A stretch of 64,000 bases of DNA from the NCBI GenBank assembly GCA_964019425.1, contig OZ025804.1, forward strand, positions 992,001 to 1,056,000, written 5' to 3'. The notes under the pieces are model-generated. The model saw only the letters and a list, made by a program, of their open reading frames with translations. It was not told where the DNA came from and ran no database searches. The DNA comes from Flectonema sp. DT1601 (taxonomy: Eukaryota > Euglenozoa > Diplonemea > Diplonemida > Diplonemidae). The position numbers and the translations under genes are program-made. Positions 20,759 to 30,688 of this stretch are shown piece after piece (within the stretch, counting starts at the first letter, position 1; every line of letters begins with the position of its first letter).

Positions 20759-21950
20759 CTTGTAAAAAAGAGAGAAGTAATTATATCGAACGGAAAGACC
20801 TTTTTCAATTTAGTGCTTTGCGGAAAAAAGTGAATCGGTAAACTTCACTTTTTACTTTCTTATTCACATTTTTATTTTATTTTGTCCCAACCGGTACAAA
20901 ATCCTAATAAAGGAATAGGTTAGCACAATTCTCTTTCTACCGAAAAATGGGTTTGTAGTACAAAAAAAAATAAAGGACAATTACTCTTGAGGAAAGAATA
21001 AAATTAATATCCAGCCAGTTAATCTCACAACGTTAGTTAGTATTAATAATTATCAGTCAATCAAAAAAAAGTAAAATTTCGTAGGACAACAAACAAATAA
21101 TGGTTGGTTTCGGGCTAAGATTAAAAGCAATCTTTTTTCGGACCATTCCCCTTACCCAGCCCTCTTCAGCGAAGACAGCAAGGGGACACAACGTTAGTAT
21201 CATTAATGTTAGAACAGAAAAGTGAGAATAAGAAAAGTAGAGATTAATAAAAGAAAAGTATTCATTTCCACAGTTTCTTAACATCAAAAGGGTAATAGAA
21301 TATGTAGTTTCAGAAGCCTTAATCTTATACTACTTGTCCCTTTTTAGGCCTTCACCAGTAAGTTCTAAGGGACTTCATTCTATGTTGAAGTTGCTATCGT
21401 TCTAAGATAAGAATCCATCGGAGCTCGCCAGGATAGGGCTAGCAATGTTTATTTGCTTTTGTTCAATTGGGACACAACGTTAGTTAGTTAGCAAAATACA
21501 AACTAATGACTACGAGGGGTCTGGGTAGCCCGCATCAGTAAGGACCCAATCGCGAAGATTGTAGTTTCATAGTATTGGCTGGAAGTAATCGACTTCCAGC
21601 CTCCACCCTGCCCAGAGAACAGGTTGTAAACAACTAAAGAAAATAAAAGAGAAATGATCAGGGAGTGTGAAAAAAAATAAAAAATCTTCTTTCTTCCATA
21701 TATGTCTTTCTTTATAATACGATCACATGTGCCAAATGCCCACACATCACGAAAGTAAATAGAAAACCCTGAACAGCACCGAGGATCGTTCATCCAAAAC
21801 ATTATAATTGTACTGCGGGCTTACCGAAAAGCTTTAGAAATGTACCACAAAAAATTGGGCAGCACATAGCAATATCACTCAGCAAGAAATGAAAACCAAA
21901 AGGATCAGGCAAGACGACAGTCATTTTAAGGTCGTACCTGCGCCGAAAAA
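20759..21950. other. Intergenic spacer between units 2 and 3
   Basis: No gene is supported. It holds a dispersed repeat E copy (20887-20950), a SWIM-module scrap (21001-21023), the motif shared with 1136 (21299-21336), and a perfect 10-bp hairpin GGCTGGAAGT/ACTTCCAGCC at 21577-21601. Confidence 0.5.
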
Positions 21951-22501
21951 AGAAATATCTACATTGTGAATGGGGTGTAAATTATTATTTTCACGTAGAG
22001 GGCAGTGCCAGTCCCCCAACGTGAGAAGAGCGGGCGGGCAATTCAAAGTTAGTCACCCGAAACATGTTTAGAAGGGTATTTTACATTGATTTTAAAGAAA
22101 AGTACAAGAGGAAGATCTAATGTTGACTATATAGGATGACAAAAAATTAACGAAACAAATAAGAATACAATTCACCACCGCTGTGATGAAGCGACATGCT
22201 GTGGTTTAATTAACCAGTTGGATTCCTCTTGTTCGTAACAGTTCCAAGTTGACACTTCATTGTAGACACGACATGCGGCCTGACACAGAAGGCTCTCAGA
22301 CTCACTAGAGAGACACCTTAGCCTAAACCCACAACCCCTCGAAGACAGTTTTACTAATTTCAAGCAGCTGAATAGACTCATGCTTGATTCTTCCCAGTAA
22401 TCCATTTGCTACTTCAGTCAAACTATCTTCACCAACGAATTCCAAAAGTTGTGACACTACTAAGACTTGAAAGGTCAAGAGAAGTGAGTTGCGGACAGTA
22501 A

Positions 22502-23184
22502 AAATTAACCAGTGTTTAGGGGTTTGAATCCCATGGATCCCGTCGCTCAGGCGGTCCGGTGGAGAACCGGGTAGGGCACTGTGAACGAGTTGCGGTCCAG
22601 GTGGCGTCGGAAGGCCACCGCACCAACAGATTTGTTTCTTCGCACAACAGTAGCTTGGAGACCGTAAGAGACCCAAGGTGGTTCACAACCGCTCGAACAA
22701 CTGCGTGTGAAGGAACAAGATTGAAAAGAAAAGAATATAAGAAAAGAAATGCCACACACAAAAAACGACGTAGTAAAGCAGAGAGGTAGGGGGAGGGATG
22801 GCCTCTTTCTCCACACATTGCATGGGAGCTCCCCGAGTAACTCGCGGGGCTGATACTGTTAATACATTTCAGGCGACCTGAACTTATAATCCCCCCATGC
22901 GTGAAAAGACTAAACGGGGGAAGTTTGAAGGAAATGGGGGTAAAGGGAAATCATGCCACTAAGGAAAAAATAAAAACCCGGTGGCCCCTGTGAGCTCTGG
23001 GTGCCTGAGTATCCCGGGCCGGATCACCTGACCTTCTGCTATGTTGTCCTTTTTTTTTAAAGGTTAGGCTACCGGAAAATAAAACGGGGGTAAAAGAATA
23101 CACAGCAACAACAACAATACGTCAGCACACAAGGTGCATCCAGGTAACACCACGAGGAGGCGCGCTATCCGAGTTTCGTTACCC
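22502..23184 (-). mobile_element. Short non-LTR retroelement with HDV-like ribozyme head
   Basis: This 683-bp insertion lies in UBL-LRR copy 3. It is flanked by perfect 20-bp direct repeats (AAGTGAGTTGCGGACAGTAA at 22482-22501 and 23185-23204), as in target-primed retrotransposition. On the minus strand the first base is the G of GGGTAACGAAACTCGG. The segment is more GC-rich than its surroundings. There is no reverse transcriptase, so it is non-autonomous, comparable in size to NARTc or RIME of trypanosomes. The 3' end (AACACTGGTTAATTT) lacks a poly-A tail. A B-box-like GGTTTGAATCCC lies on the plus strand near 22519. Open frames of 90-100 codons inside are not recognised. Confidence 0.75.
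23135..23184 (-). ncRNA. Putative HDV-like self-cleaving ribozyme
   Basis: Reading from 23184 on the minus strand, GGGTAAC can pair with a downstream GTTACCT to form a 7-bp P1 closed by G.U, as in HDV. Between them lie GCC, loop TCCTCGT and GGT, matching P3-L3-P3'. GG follows P1 at once, as in J1/4, and a GCAC/GTGC hairpin sits at the P4 position. The element boundary falls exactly at the expected cleavage site. I could not find a convincing P2 3' strand or assign the catalytic C, so activity is unproven. Confidence 0.6.
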
Positions 23185-24016
23185 AAGTGAGTTGCGGACA
23201 GTAAGACAAGAAACCTTTTCCAATAGTTGTGACACTACCAAGACCTGAAAGGTCAAGAGAAGTGAGTTGCGGACAGGAATACAAGAAATAATTTCCAATA
23301 GTTGTGACACTACTAAGACCTGAAAGGTTAATAGCAGTGAGTTGACATTTATACAAGAAAAAATCTTCAATAGCTGTGACACTACTAAGACCTGAAAGGT
23401 CAACAGCAGTGAGTTGTGAACAGGCCACGAAACCTTTTCCAATAGTTGTGACACTACTAAGACCCGAAAGGTCAAGAGAAGTGATTGAAGAATCCTGCAG
23501 GAAGTTTTGTGAGATGACTGTGATGCCGGAATTTGAATTGCGGAAAGAAATCCGTTCGGCGACAGAAGGCAGCATATCATTACTAACACTGAGGCAACCA
23601 TCTTCTGAGAATGTAGGGGTGTCTAGGTTTAAGTATTCCTCATTGTGGTTTCCAAGCCATTGAAGCAACTTCTCCCGCTTCGATTCATCAACAAACCAGC
23701 ATTTACCAAATAACTGAAACAACTTCTTCCGCATTTCCATCTCGCTGTCTGCACCCAATCCATGATCTGCCAGACGCTCAGTTTCGTCAAGGGTGTCACC
23801 AGCGAACGAGAGTTCAACTTCCTCCGGATCGACATCCCACTCAAAAGCCGCCCCCTTCAACACGTCGCTCACAAGGGAATCAACACCAACTGTGACTGAC
23901 ACAGCAGCGAGTTCCAATTCAGGGAATGTCACAAAAACCTGCATTGTTTTGAGTGATCTGCTGAAAGACAAGAAAGGAACGTTAAATGCAATGCGGTAAC
24001 AGATACGATCCATACA

Positions 24017-24234
24017 TTAACTCATACTCGGATGCTCCTTAAAACTTAGAATGCCGAGGGCGACGTTTCTCTTACACCCCGAACACATCACCGTACCGCA
24101 GTTCTTGCAGCTGATGGTCGAGCTAGTTCCAGATCCTGATTTAGTTTTGTATGCTGCGAGAGTGATGAACAATACGAAATTCATTTTTTTAGCAATTAGT
24201 TTAATATCTTCATTAATATCATGTGTTGGAACAA
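24017..24234 (-). pseudogene. Tail exon of a lost upstream gene, best-kept copy
   Basis: After a TTCTCTCTTTTTTACAAAG acceptor, one open frame reads VPTHDINEDIKLIAKKMNFV, then LFITLAAYKTKSGSGTSS, ISCKNCGTVMCSGCKR and a stop after EHPSMS. The CxxC...CxxC pattern suggests a small zinc ribbon. The upstream exons are not present nearby. The tail is repeated before UBL-LRR copies 2, 4 and 5, where the frame is broken. Confidence 0.5.
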
Positions 24235-24341
24235 CTTTGTAAAAAAGAGAGAATTAATTATATCGAACGGAAAGTTCACAATTTAAAAAAAGAAAACTGA
24301 TTAAACAAATGCTGCTGATGATGACCGTCGGGATGTTCTAA

Positions 24342-24556
24342 GAAAGAAAAAAAACCGAATTTCAAGGCCAAGACACCTGCGAGTTACAGACAGCCTGGTC
24401 GCAAGCGACACTCTTGTTGCTGACCAGGTTATCAGGATACCTAACTCATGCAAGCATGAGAGCTTTTTAAGGCTACCTTGAACTATCAAGAGCGCAGTGC
24501 TGCCCGAAGGGTTCCCGCGTGTCAAGATGCATTTGCATGTACTGAGCAGAAGTTCC
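24342..24556 (-). other. Structured insertion ending in a T run
   Basis: This stretch is absent from the same position in units 4 and 5. AGAAAGAA occurs on both sides. On the minus strand it is about 215 nt, rich in strong hairpins (CTCATGC/GCATGAG, CCTGGTC/GACCAGG) and ends in TTTTTTTT, like a polymerase III terminator. It contains CTTCGGGCAGCAC, vaguely like the U6 5' end, but no other U6 landmark. It may be an RNA gene or a short retroposon. Confidence 0.35.
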
Positions 24557-25547
24557 AGAAAGAAGATTACTTTTATCATTTCCCAAGTCATCACATCCTT
24601 TACCGTTTGTGTTATTAGCTTTCAATCAATCCATTAGCGTGAATCTATAGATGTGTTGAATAGGAAAGTAAACGAGTTGAAGCAATAAACCTTTTTGTCA
24701 AAGTAATATTAATTTCAAATGAAAAGCAAATTGAGTAAACTGAGTAATACTTTTGTTACATGGCAGGGATACCCATTCCTGTGAAAGTTGGGGCAGTTGT
24801 ATTGGTAGTCCTTGTTTACTACAAAATTAATATCCAGCCAGCAATGTTTTTTTTTTATATAGTATTTTGGCCCTACAATGGCCCTATTTTGGCCCTACAA
24901 ATTTTTGTGGCTGATTTTCACCATGTGCCCTCCAAATTTGGAGTGCACTTCCATCTATGATATACCGTAATTATAAATATCATGGTGTATAAAAAGTCTC
25001 CAAATCTCCAAAAAATGGCCAAATCCACCATCTTTATTATATCCAAAGTTTTTTTAGTACAATCATTTATATATAATAGACTCAAACCTCCCTTGCTTAG
25101 AAAACAAAACATAATTTCCTAATAATATCCCAGCAGATAAAAATACGAGACGGTGAAGATGGCAATGAGAATAGAAGTAATGAGCGTGCGAAGATTTCTA
25201 TTCCGCACGAGTGGTGGTTTTTGTAAGTAACTTTGGAACAATCTAACATCAAAAAAAAAAGAAAAAATTAAGGAAAAAAGTTAGCCAATGGCAGGGGACA
25301 GAGAGTTGGTAAGTTCGCTTTCCATTCACTGTTTGAACCTGAGAACCGGAGGAATATAAACAAGCTGAGAAGTATCTACATTGTGAATGGGGTGTAAATT
25401 ATTATTTTCACGTAGAGGGCAGTGCCAGTCCCCCAACGTGAGAAGAGCGGGCGGGCAATTCAAAGTTAGTCACCCGAAATATGTTTAGAAGGGTATTTTA
25501 CATTGATTTTAAAGAAAAGTACAAGAGGAAGATCTAATGTTGACTAT
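24557..25547. other. Spacer and duplicated downstream flank of copy 4
   Basis: It holds the second SWIM fragment (24750-24850), an insertion at about 24857-25070, the GACGGTGAAGATGGCAATGA module (25150) and the common flank of copies 2-5. Confidence 0.5.
24857..25070. mobile_element. Small unclassified insertion
   Basis: About 215 bp interrupts the duplicated flank compared with unit 5, between TTTTTTTTTATATA and TTATATATAATAGACTC; TTATATA may be the duplicated target. It contains repeated TTTTGGCCCTACAA and a CCTCCAAATTTGGAG palindrome shared in part with 16930-16985. No coding sequence is seen. Confidence 0.4.
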
Positions 25548-25704
25548 TTAGGATGACAAAAAATTAACGAAACAATAATAAGAATACAATTCACCACCGC
25601 TGTAATGAAGCGACATGATGACAGTTTTATTAATATCAGGCAGCTGAACAGACTCAGGCGTGATTCTTCCGAGTAATCCATTTGCTACTTCAGTCAAACA
25701 ATCT

Positions 25705-27120
25705 TCACCAACGAACTCCAATAGTGATGACACTACTAAGACCTGAAAGGTCAACAGCAGTGAGTTGTGAACAGGAAGACAAGAAACCTTCTTCAATAGT
25801 TGTGACACTACTAAGACCTGAAAGGTCAACAGCAGTGAGTTGCGGGCAGGAATACAAGAAACCACCTCCAATAGTTGTGACACTACTAAGGCCTGAAAGG
25901 TCAACAGCAGTGAGTTGTGGACAGGAGGCCACGAAACAATCTCCAATAGTTGTGACACTACTAAGGCCTGAAAGGTCAACAGCAGTGATTTGTGAACAGG
26001 CCACGAAACCTTTTCCAATAGTTGTGACACTACAGAGACTTGAAAGGTCAACAGCAGTGAGTTGCGGGCAGGAATACAAGAAACTACTTCCAATAGTTGT
26101 GACACTACTAAGACTTGCAACGACAACAGCAGTGAGTTGTGAACAGGAGGCCACGAAACTATCTCCAATAGTTGTGACACTACTAAGACTTGAAAGGTCA
26201 ACAGCAGTGAGTTGTGAACAGGAAAACAAGAAACAACTTCCAATAGTTGTGACACTACTGAAACCTGAAAGGTCAACAGAAGTGAGTTGTGAACAGGAGG
26301 CCACGAAAAAACGTCCAACTGTGGTGACACTACTAAGACCTGAAAGGTCAACAGCAGTGAGTTGTGAACAGGAGGCCACGAAACAATCTCCAATAGTTGT
26401 GACACTACTAAGACCTGAAAGGTTAACAGCAGTGAGTTGTGAACAGGAAGACAAGAAACAACTTCCAATAGTTGTGACACTTCTAAGACTTGAAAGGTCA
26501 ACAGCAGTGAGTTGTGAACAGGAGGCCACGAAAAAACTTCCAACTGTGGTGACACTACTAAGACCTGAAAGGTCAACAGCAGTGAGTTGTGAACAGGAGG
26601 CCACGAAACAATCTCCAATAGTTGTGACACTACTAAGACCCGAAAGGTCAAGAGAAGTGATCGAAGAATCTTTCAGGAAATTGTGTGAGATGATTTTGAT
26701 ATCGGAATTTGTATTGCGGAAAGAAATCCGTTTGGCGACAGAAGGCAGCATATCATTACTAACACTGAGGCAACCATCTTCTGAGAATGTAGGGGTGTCT
26801 AGGTTTAAGTATTCCTCATTGTGGTTTCCAAGCCATTGAAGCAACTTCTCCCGCTTCGATTCATCAACAAACCAGCATTTACCAAATAACCGAAACAACT
26901 TCTTCCGCATTTCCATCTCGCTGTCTGCACCCAATACATGATCTGCCAGACGCTCAGTTTCGTCAAGGGTGTCACCAGCGAACGAGAGTTCAACTTCCTC
27001 CGGATCGACATCCCACTCAAAAGCCGCCCCCTTCAACACGTCGCTCACAAGGGAATCAACACCAACTGTGACTGACACAGCAGCGAGTTCCAATTCAGGG
27101 AATGTCACAAAAACCTGCAT
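25705..27120 (-). CDS. UBL-LRR protein, copy 4
   Basis: This encodes 471 residues. The ubiquitin-like domain and linker are almost identical to the other copies. About 13 repeats of 24-25 residues follow (consensus LTAVDLSGLSSVTTIGxCFVASCSQ). One repeat has AVVVASLSS in place of AVDLSGLSS. The frame ends in SSVITIGVRW, and the cap (VGEDCLTEVANGLLGRITPE) lies downstream in another frame. The start is MQVFV after the TTTCAG acceptor. All frames across the repeat array are open, so antisense frames of 370-390 codons here are shadows. Confidence 0.8.
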   Translation of the reverse strand: MQVFVTFPELELAAVSVTVGVDSLVSDVLKGAAFEWDVDPEEVELSFAGDTLDETERLADHVLGADSEMEMRKKLFRLFGKCWFVDESKREKLLQWLGNHNEEYLNLDTPTFSEDGCLSVSNDMLPSVAKRISFRNTNSDIKIISHNFLKDSSITSLDLSGLSSVTTIGDCFVASCSQLTAVDLSGLSSVTTVGSFFVASCSQLTAVDLSSLRSVTTIGSCFLSSCSQLTAVNLSGLSSVTTIGDCFVASCSQLTAVDLSGLSSVTTVGRFFVASCSQLTSVDLSGFSSVTTIGSCFLFSCSQLTAVDLSSLSSVTTIGDSFVASCSQLTAVVVASLSSVTTIGSSFLYSCPQLTAVDLSSLCSVTTIGKGFVACSQITAVDLSGLSSVTTIGDCFVASCPQLTAVDLSGLSSVTTIGGGFLYSCPQLTAVDLSGLSSVTTIEEGFLSSCSQLTAVDLSGLSSVITIGVRW

Positions 27121-27192
27121 TGTTTTGAGTGATCTGCTGAAAGACAAGAAAGGAACGTTAAATGCAATGCGGTAACAGATACGATCCATACA

Positions 27193-27408
27193 TTAACTCA
27201 TACTCGGATGCTCCTTAAAACTTAGAATGCCGAGGGCGACGTTTCTCTTACACCCCGAACACATCACCGTACCGCAGTTCTTGCAGCTGATGGTCGAGCT
27301 AGTTCCAGATCCTGATTTAGTTTTGTATGCTGCGAGAGTGATGAACAATACGAAATTCATTTGGCAATTATTTTCATCTCTTCACCCACATCATGTGTTG
27401 GAACAACT
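27193..27408 (-). pseudogene. Tail of a lost upstream gene, copy c
   Basis: This repeats the zinc-ribbon-like tail (ISCKNCGTVMCSGCKR) upstream of UBL-LRR copy 4, with the same upstream frame interruption as the copy at 20544. Confidence 0.45.
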
Positions 27409-28755
27409 TTGTAAAAAAGAGAGAAGTAATTATATCGAACGGAAAGTTCACAATTAAAAAAAAAAAGAAAACTGATTAAACAAATGCTGCTGATGATGAC
27501 CGTCGGGATGTTCTAAGAAAGAAAAAGAACCTGCCGATGAAAACACGTCTGTCAGATCAAATGATATATTTCATTGTAGTGATTGATACGGAATTAACAG
27601 ATACAGATGTCTCACATTTTGTTTTTATCGATCATAGAAAGGTAATTAGTTGCTGAGATGTAATTCTTAGAAACAGGGGGGGGGGCAGTTACCTGCGTGT
27701 TGACTTTTGCGATATTTTCCTTGAGCTCCAGACGACTCCTGTTTTCCCAACATTTTTCAATGAGAAAAAATAAAAAAACCGCATCAGGCCGCTACCTTAA
27801 AAACCTTTTTTAATTTAATGCTTTGCGGGAAAAAAAATAATCGGCGAACTTCACTTTTTACTTTCTTACTCACACTTTTATTTTGTTTGTCCTCAACTAG
27901 TACAACATCTAAATAAAGGAATAGATTAATTACGCTGCCACAATTCTCTTTCTACCGAACAACGGGTGTGTAGGCTCAAAAAACAATTGGCTTTATCTTC
28001 TACTATACAATATAACACTGTGATTTTTTGTTTGTGCACGAAACCGGGCAAATAAACCATTCAGATTAGCCTTATATTTGGTTGAACGCAGACAAAATCC
28101 TGTCGCACGGGGAAAATAAACAATGAGCATAAGAAATATCGGTTTTCAATCTGAATAATTTCTACTCCAACTACGTCGGTACAAAGAAATCATAATAAAA
28201 AAAAACAATTACACTTGAGGGAAGAACAAAATTAATATCCAGCCAGCAGTGTTCTTCCTCATTCTATTTTTTTTTTTATATATAATAGACTCAAACATCC
28301 CCTCTTGCTTAAAAAACAAAACATAATTTCTTAATAATATCCCAGCAGAAAAAAAATACGAGACGGTGAAGATGGCAATGAGACTAGAAGTAATGAGCGT
28401 GCGAAGGTTTCTATTCCGCACGAGTGGTGGTTTTTGTAAGTAACCTTGAAACAATCTAACATCAAAAAAAAAAGAAAAAAAAAGGAAAAAAGTTAGCCAA
28501 TGGCAGGGGACAGAGAGTTGGTAAGTTCGCTTTCCATTCACTGTTTGAACCTGAGAACCGGAGGAATATAAACAAGCTGAGAAGTATCTACATTGTGAAT
28601 GGGGTGTAAATTATTATTTTCACGTAGAGGGCAGTGCCAGTCCCCCAACGTGAGAAGAGCGGGCGGGCAATTCAAAGTTAGTCACCCGAAACATGTTTAG
28701 AAGGGTATTTTACATTGATTTTAAAGAAAAGTACAAGAGAAAGATCTAATGTTGA
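27409..28755. other. Spacer and duplicated flank of copy 5
   Basis: No gene is seen. It contains a nine-G run (27676), a repeat E copy (27894-27970), A-tailed element copy 2 and then the shared flank of the LRR units. Confidence 0.5.
28055..28206 (+). mobile_element. A-tailed short interspersed element, copy 2
   Basis: It starts AACCATTCAGATTAGCCTTA, contains TTGAACGCAGACAAAATCCT, and ends CAATCTGAATAATTTCTACT, then ACTACGTCGGTACAAA and an A-rich tail. Similarity to the reverse copy at 52782 extends over the whole length. Confidence 0.6.
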
Positions 28756-28903
28756 TTATTTAGGATGACAAAAAATTAACGAAACAATAATAAGAATACA
28801 ATTCACCACCGCTGTAATGACAGTTTTATTAATATCAGGCAGCTGAACAGACTCAGGCGTGATTCTTCCGAGTAATCCATTTGCTACTTCAGTCAAACTA
28901 TCT

Positions 28904-30688
28904 TCACCAACGAACTCCAATAGTGATGACACTACTAAGACTTGAAAGGTCAACAGCAGTGAGTTGTGAACAGGAAGACAAGAAACCATCTCCAATAGTT
29001 GTGACACTACTAAGACCTGAAAGGTCAACAGCAGTGAGTTGTGAACAGGAAGACAAGAAACTTTCTCCAATAGTTGTGACACTACTAAGGCCTGAAAGGT
29101 CAACAGCAGTGAGTTGTGAACAGGCCACGAAACCATCTCCAATAGTTGTGACACTACTAAGACCTGAAAGGTCAACAGCAGTGAGTTGTGAACAGGAAGA
29201 CAAGAAACCATCTCCAATAGTTGTGACACTACTAAGACCTGAAAGGTCAACAGCAGTGAGTTGTGAACAGGAAGACAAGAAACTTTCTCCAATAGTTGTG
29301 ACACTACTAAGGCCTGAAAGGTCAACAGCAGTGAGTTGTGAACAGGCCACGAAACCATCTCCAATAGTTGTGAGACTACTAAGACCTGAAAGGTCAACAG
29401 CAGTGAGTTGCGGGCAGGAATACAAGAAACAACTTCCAATAGTTGTGACACTACTAAATTTAGCAAGGTCAACAGCAGTGAGTTGTGGACAGGAGGCCAC
29501 GAAACTATCTCCAATAGTTGTGACACTACTAAGGCCTGAAAGGTCAACAGCAGTGATTTGTGAACAGGAGGCCACGAAACCATCTCCAATAGTTGTGACA
29601 CTACAGAGACCTGAAAGGTCAATAGCAGTGAGTTGCGGGCAGGAATACAAGAAACAACTTCCAATAGTTGTGACACTACTAAATTTTGCAAGGTCAACAG
29701 CAGTGAGTTGTGAACAGGAGGCCACGAAACAATTTCCAATAGTTGTGACACTACTAAGGCCTGAAAGGTCAACAGCAGTGATTTGTGAACAGGAGGCCAC
29801 GAAACCTTTTCCAATAGTTGTGACACTACAGAGACTTGAAAGGTCAACAGCAGTGAGTTGCGGGCAGGAATACAAGAAACTACTTCCAATAGTTGTGACA
29901 CTACTAAGACTTGCAACGACAACAGCAGTGAGTTGTGAACAGGAGGACACGAAACTATCTCCAATAGTTGTGACACTACCAAGGCCTGAAAGGTCAACAG
30001 CAGTGAGTTGTGAACAGGAAAACAAGAAACCATTTCCAATAGTTGTGACACTACTGAAACCTGAAAGGTCAACAGAAGTGAGTTGTGAACAGGAGGCCAC
30101 GAATAAAATTCCAACTGTGGTGACACTACTAAGACCTGAAAGGTTAACAGCAGTGAGTTGTGAACAGGCCACGAAACAATCTCCAATAGTTGTGACACTA
30201 CTAAGACCCGAAAGGTCAAGAGAAGTGATCGAAGAATCTTTCAGGAAATTGTGTGAGATGATTTTGATATCGGAATTTGAATTGCGGAAAGAAATCCGTT
30301 CGGCGACAGAAGGCAGCATATCATTACTAACACTGAGGCAACCATCTTCTGAGAATGTAGGGGTGTCTAGGTTTAAGTATTCCTCATTGTGGTTTCCAAG
30401 CCATTGAAGCAGCTTCTCCCGCTTCGATTCATCAACAAACCAGCATTTACCAAATAACCGAAACAACTTCTTCCGCATTTCCATCTCGCTGTCTGCACCC
30501 AATCCATGATCTGCCAGACGCTCAGTTTCGTCAAGGGTGTCACCAGCGAACGAGAGTTCAACTTCCTCCGGATCGACATCCCACTCAAAAGCCGCCCCCT
30601 TCAACACGTCGCTCACAAGGGAATCAACACCAACTGTGACTGACACAGCAGCGAGTTCCAATTCAGGGAATGTCACAAAAACCTGCAT
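28904..30688 (-). CDS. UBL-LRR protein, copy 5 (longest)
   Basis: This encodes 594 residues: the ubiquitin-like domain (about 1-73), a linker to about 140, then about 18 BspA-type repeats. The array shows higher-order duplication. A 222-nt block (three repeats) is repeated at 28981 and 29203, and a 225-nt block at 29410, 29635 and 29860. Variants include LAKFSSVTTIGSCF (Leu-Ala-Lys replacing Leu-Ser-Gly). It ends SSVITIGVRW like copy 4, with the cap relic out of frame (FVGEDSLTEVANGLLGRITP). Repeat number differs strongly among neighbours, which points to unequal exchange. Confidence 0.8.
   Translation of the reverse strand: MQVFVTFPELELAAVSVTVGVDSLVSDVLKGAAFEWDVDPEEVELSFAGDTLDETERLADHGLGADSEMEMRKKLFRLFGKCWFVDESKREKLLQWLGNHNEEYLNLDTPTFSEDGCLSVSNDMLPSVAERISFRNSNSDIKIISHNFLKDSSITSLDLSGLSSVTTIGDCFVACSQLTAVNLSGLSSVTTVGILFVASCSQLTSVDLSGFSSVTTIGNGFLFSCSQLTAVDLSGLGSVTTIGDSFVSSCSQLTAVVVASLSSVTTIGSSFLYSCPQLTAVDLSSLCSVTTIGKGFVASCSQITAVDLSGLSSVTTIGNCFVASCSQLTAVDLAKFSSVTTIGSCFLYSCPQLTAIDLSGLCSVTTIGDGFVASCSQITAVDLSGLSSVTTIGDSFVASCPQLTAVDLAKFSSVTTIGSCFLYSCPQLTAVDLSGLSSLTTIGDGFVACSQLTAVDLSGLSSVTTIGESFLSSCSQLTAVDLSGLSSVTTIGDGFLSSCSQLTAVDLSGLSSVTTIGDGFVACSQLTAVDLSGLSSVTTIGESFLSSCSQLTAVDLSGLSSVTTIGDGFLSSCSQLTAVDLSSLSSVITIGVRW

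Larger units (their letters stand above)
22429..23944 (-). pseudogene. UBL-LRR copy 3, split by a retroelement insertion
   Basis: The 5' part (23185-23944) encodes the ubiquitin-like domain, linker and about four repeats. The rest of the last repeat (22429-22481) lies beyond a 683-bp insert flanked by 20-bp direct repeats. Counting one copy of the duplication, 760 + 53 nt is divisible by three. The pre-insertion gene was therefore an intact frame of about 270 codons ending in FGIRW like copy 2. Some repeats are shortened (VACSQ, YKCQ). The out-of-frame cap relic follows at 22172-22428. Confidence 0.7.

Noticed and set aside
22516-22818. 100-codon frame inside the retroelement
   Set aside because: No reverse transcriptase, endonuclease or RNA-binding motif; the element looks non-autonomous.
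24342-24556. U6 snRNA candidate
   Set aside because: Only CTTCGGGCAGCAC resembles U6; ACAGAGA and the AGCATGGCCCCTGC region are absent.
25682-30407. Long plus-strand frames (385 and 508 codons) across the LRR arrays
   Set aside because: They are antisense shadows of stop-poor 72-75 nt repeats; the minus frame carries the ubiquitin-like domain and a recognisable LRR consensus.
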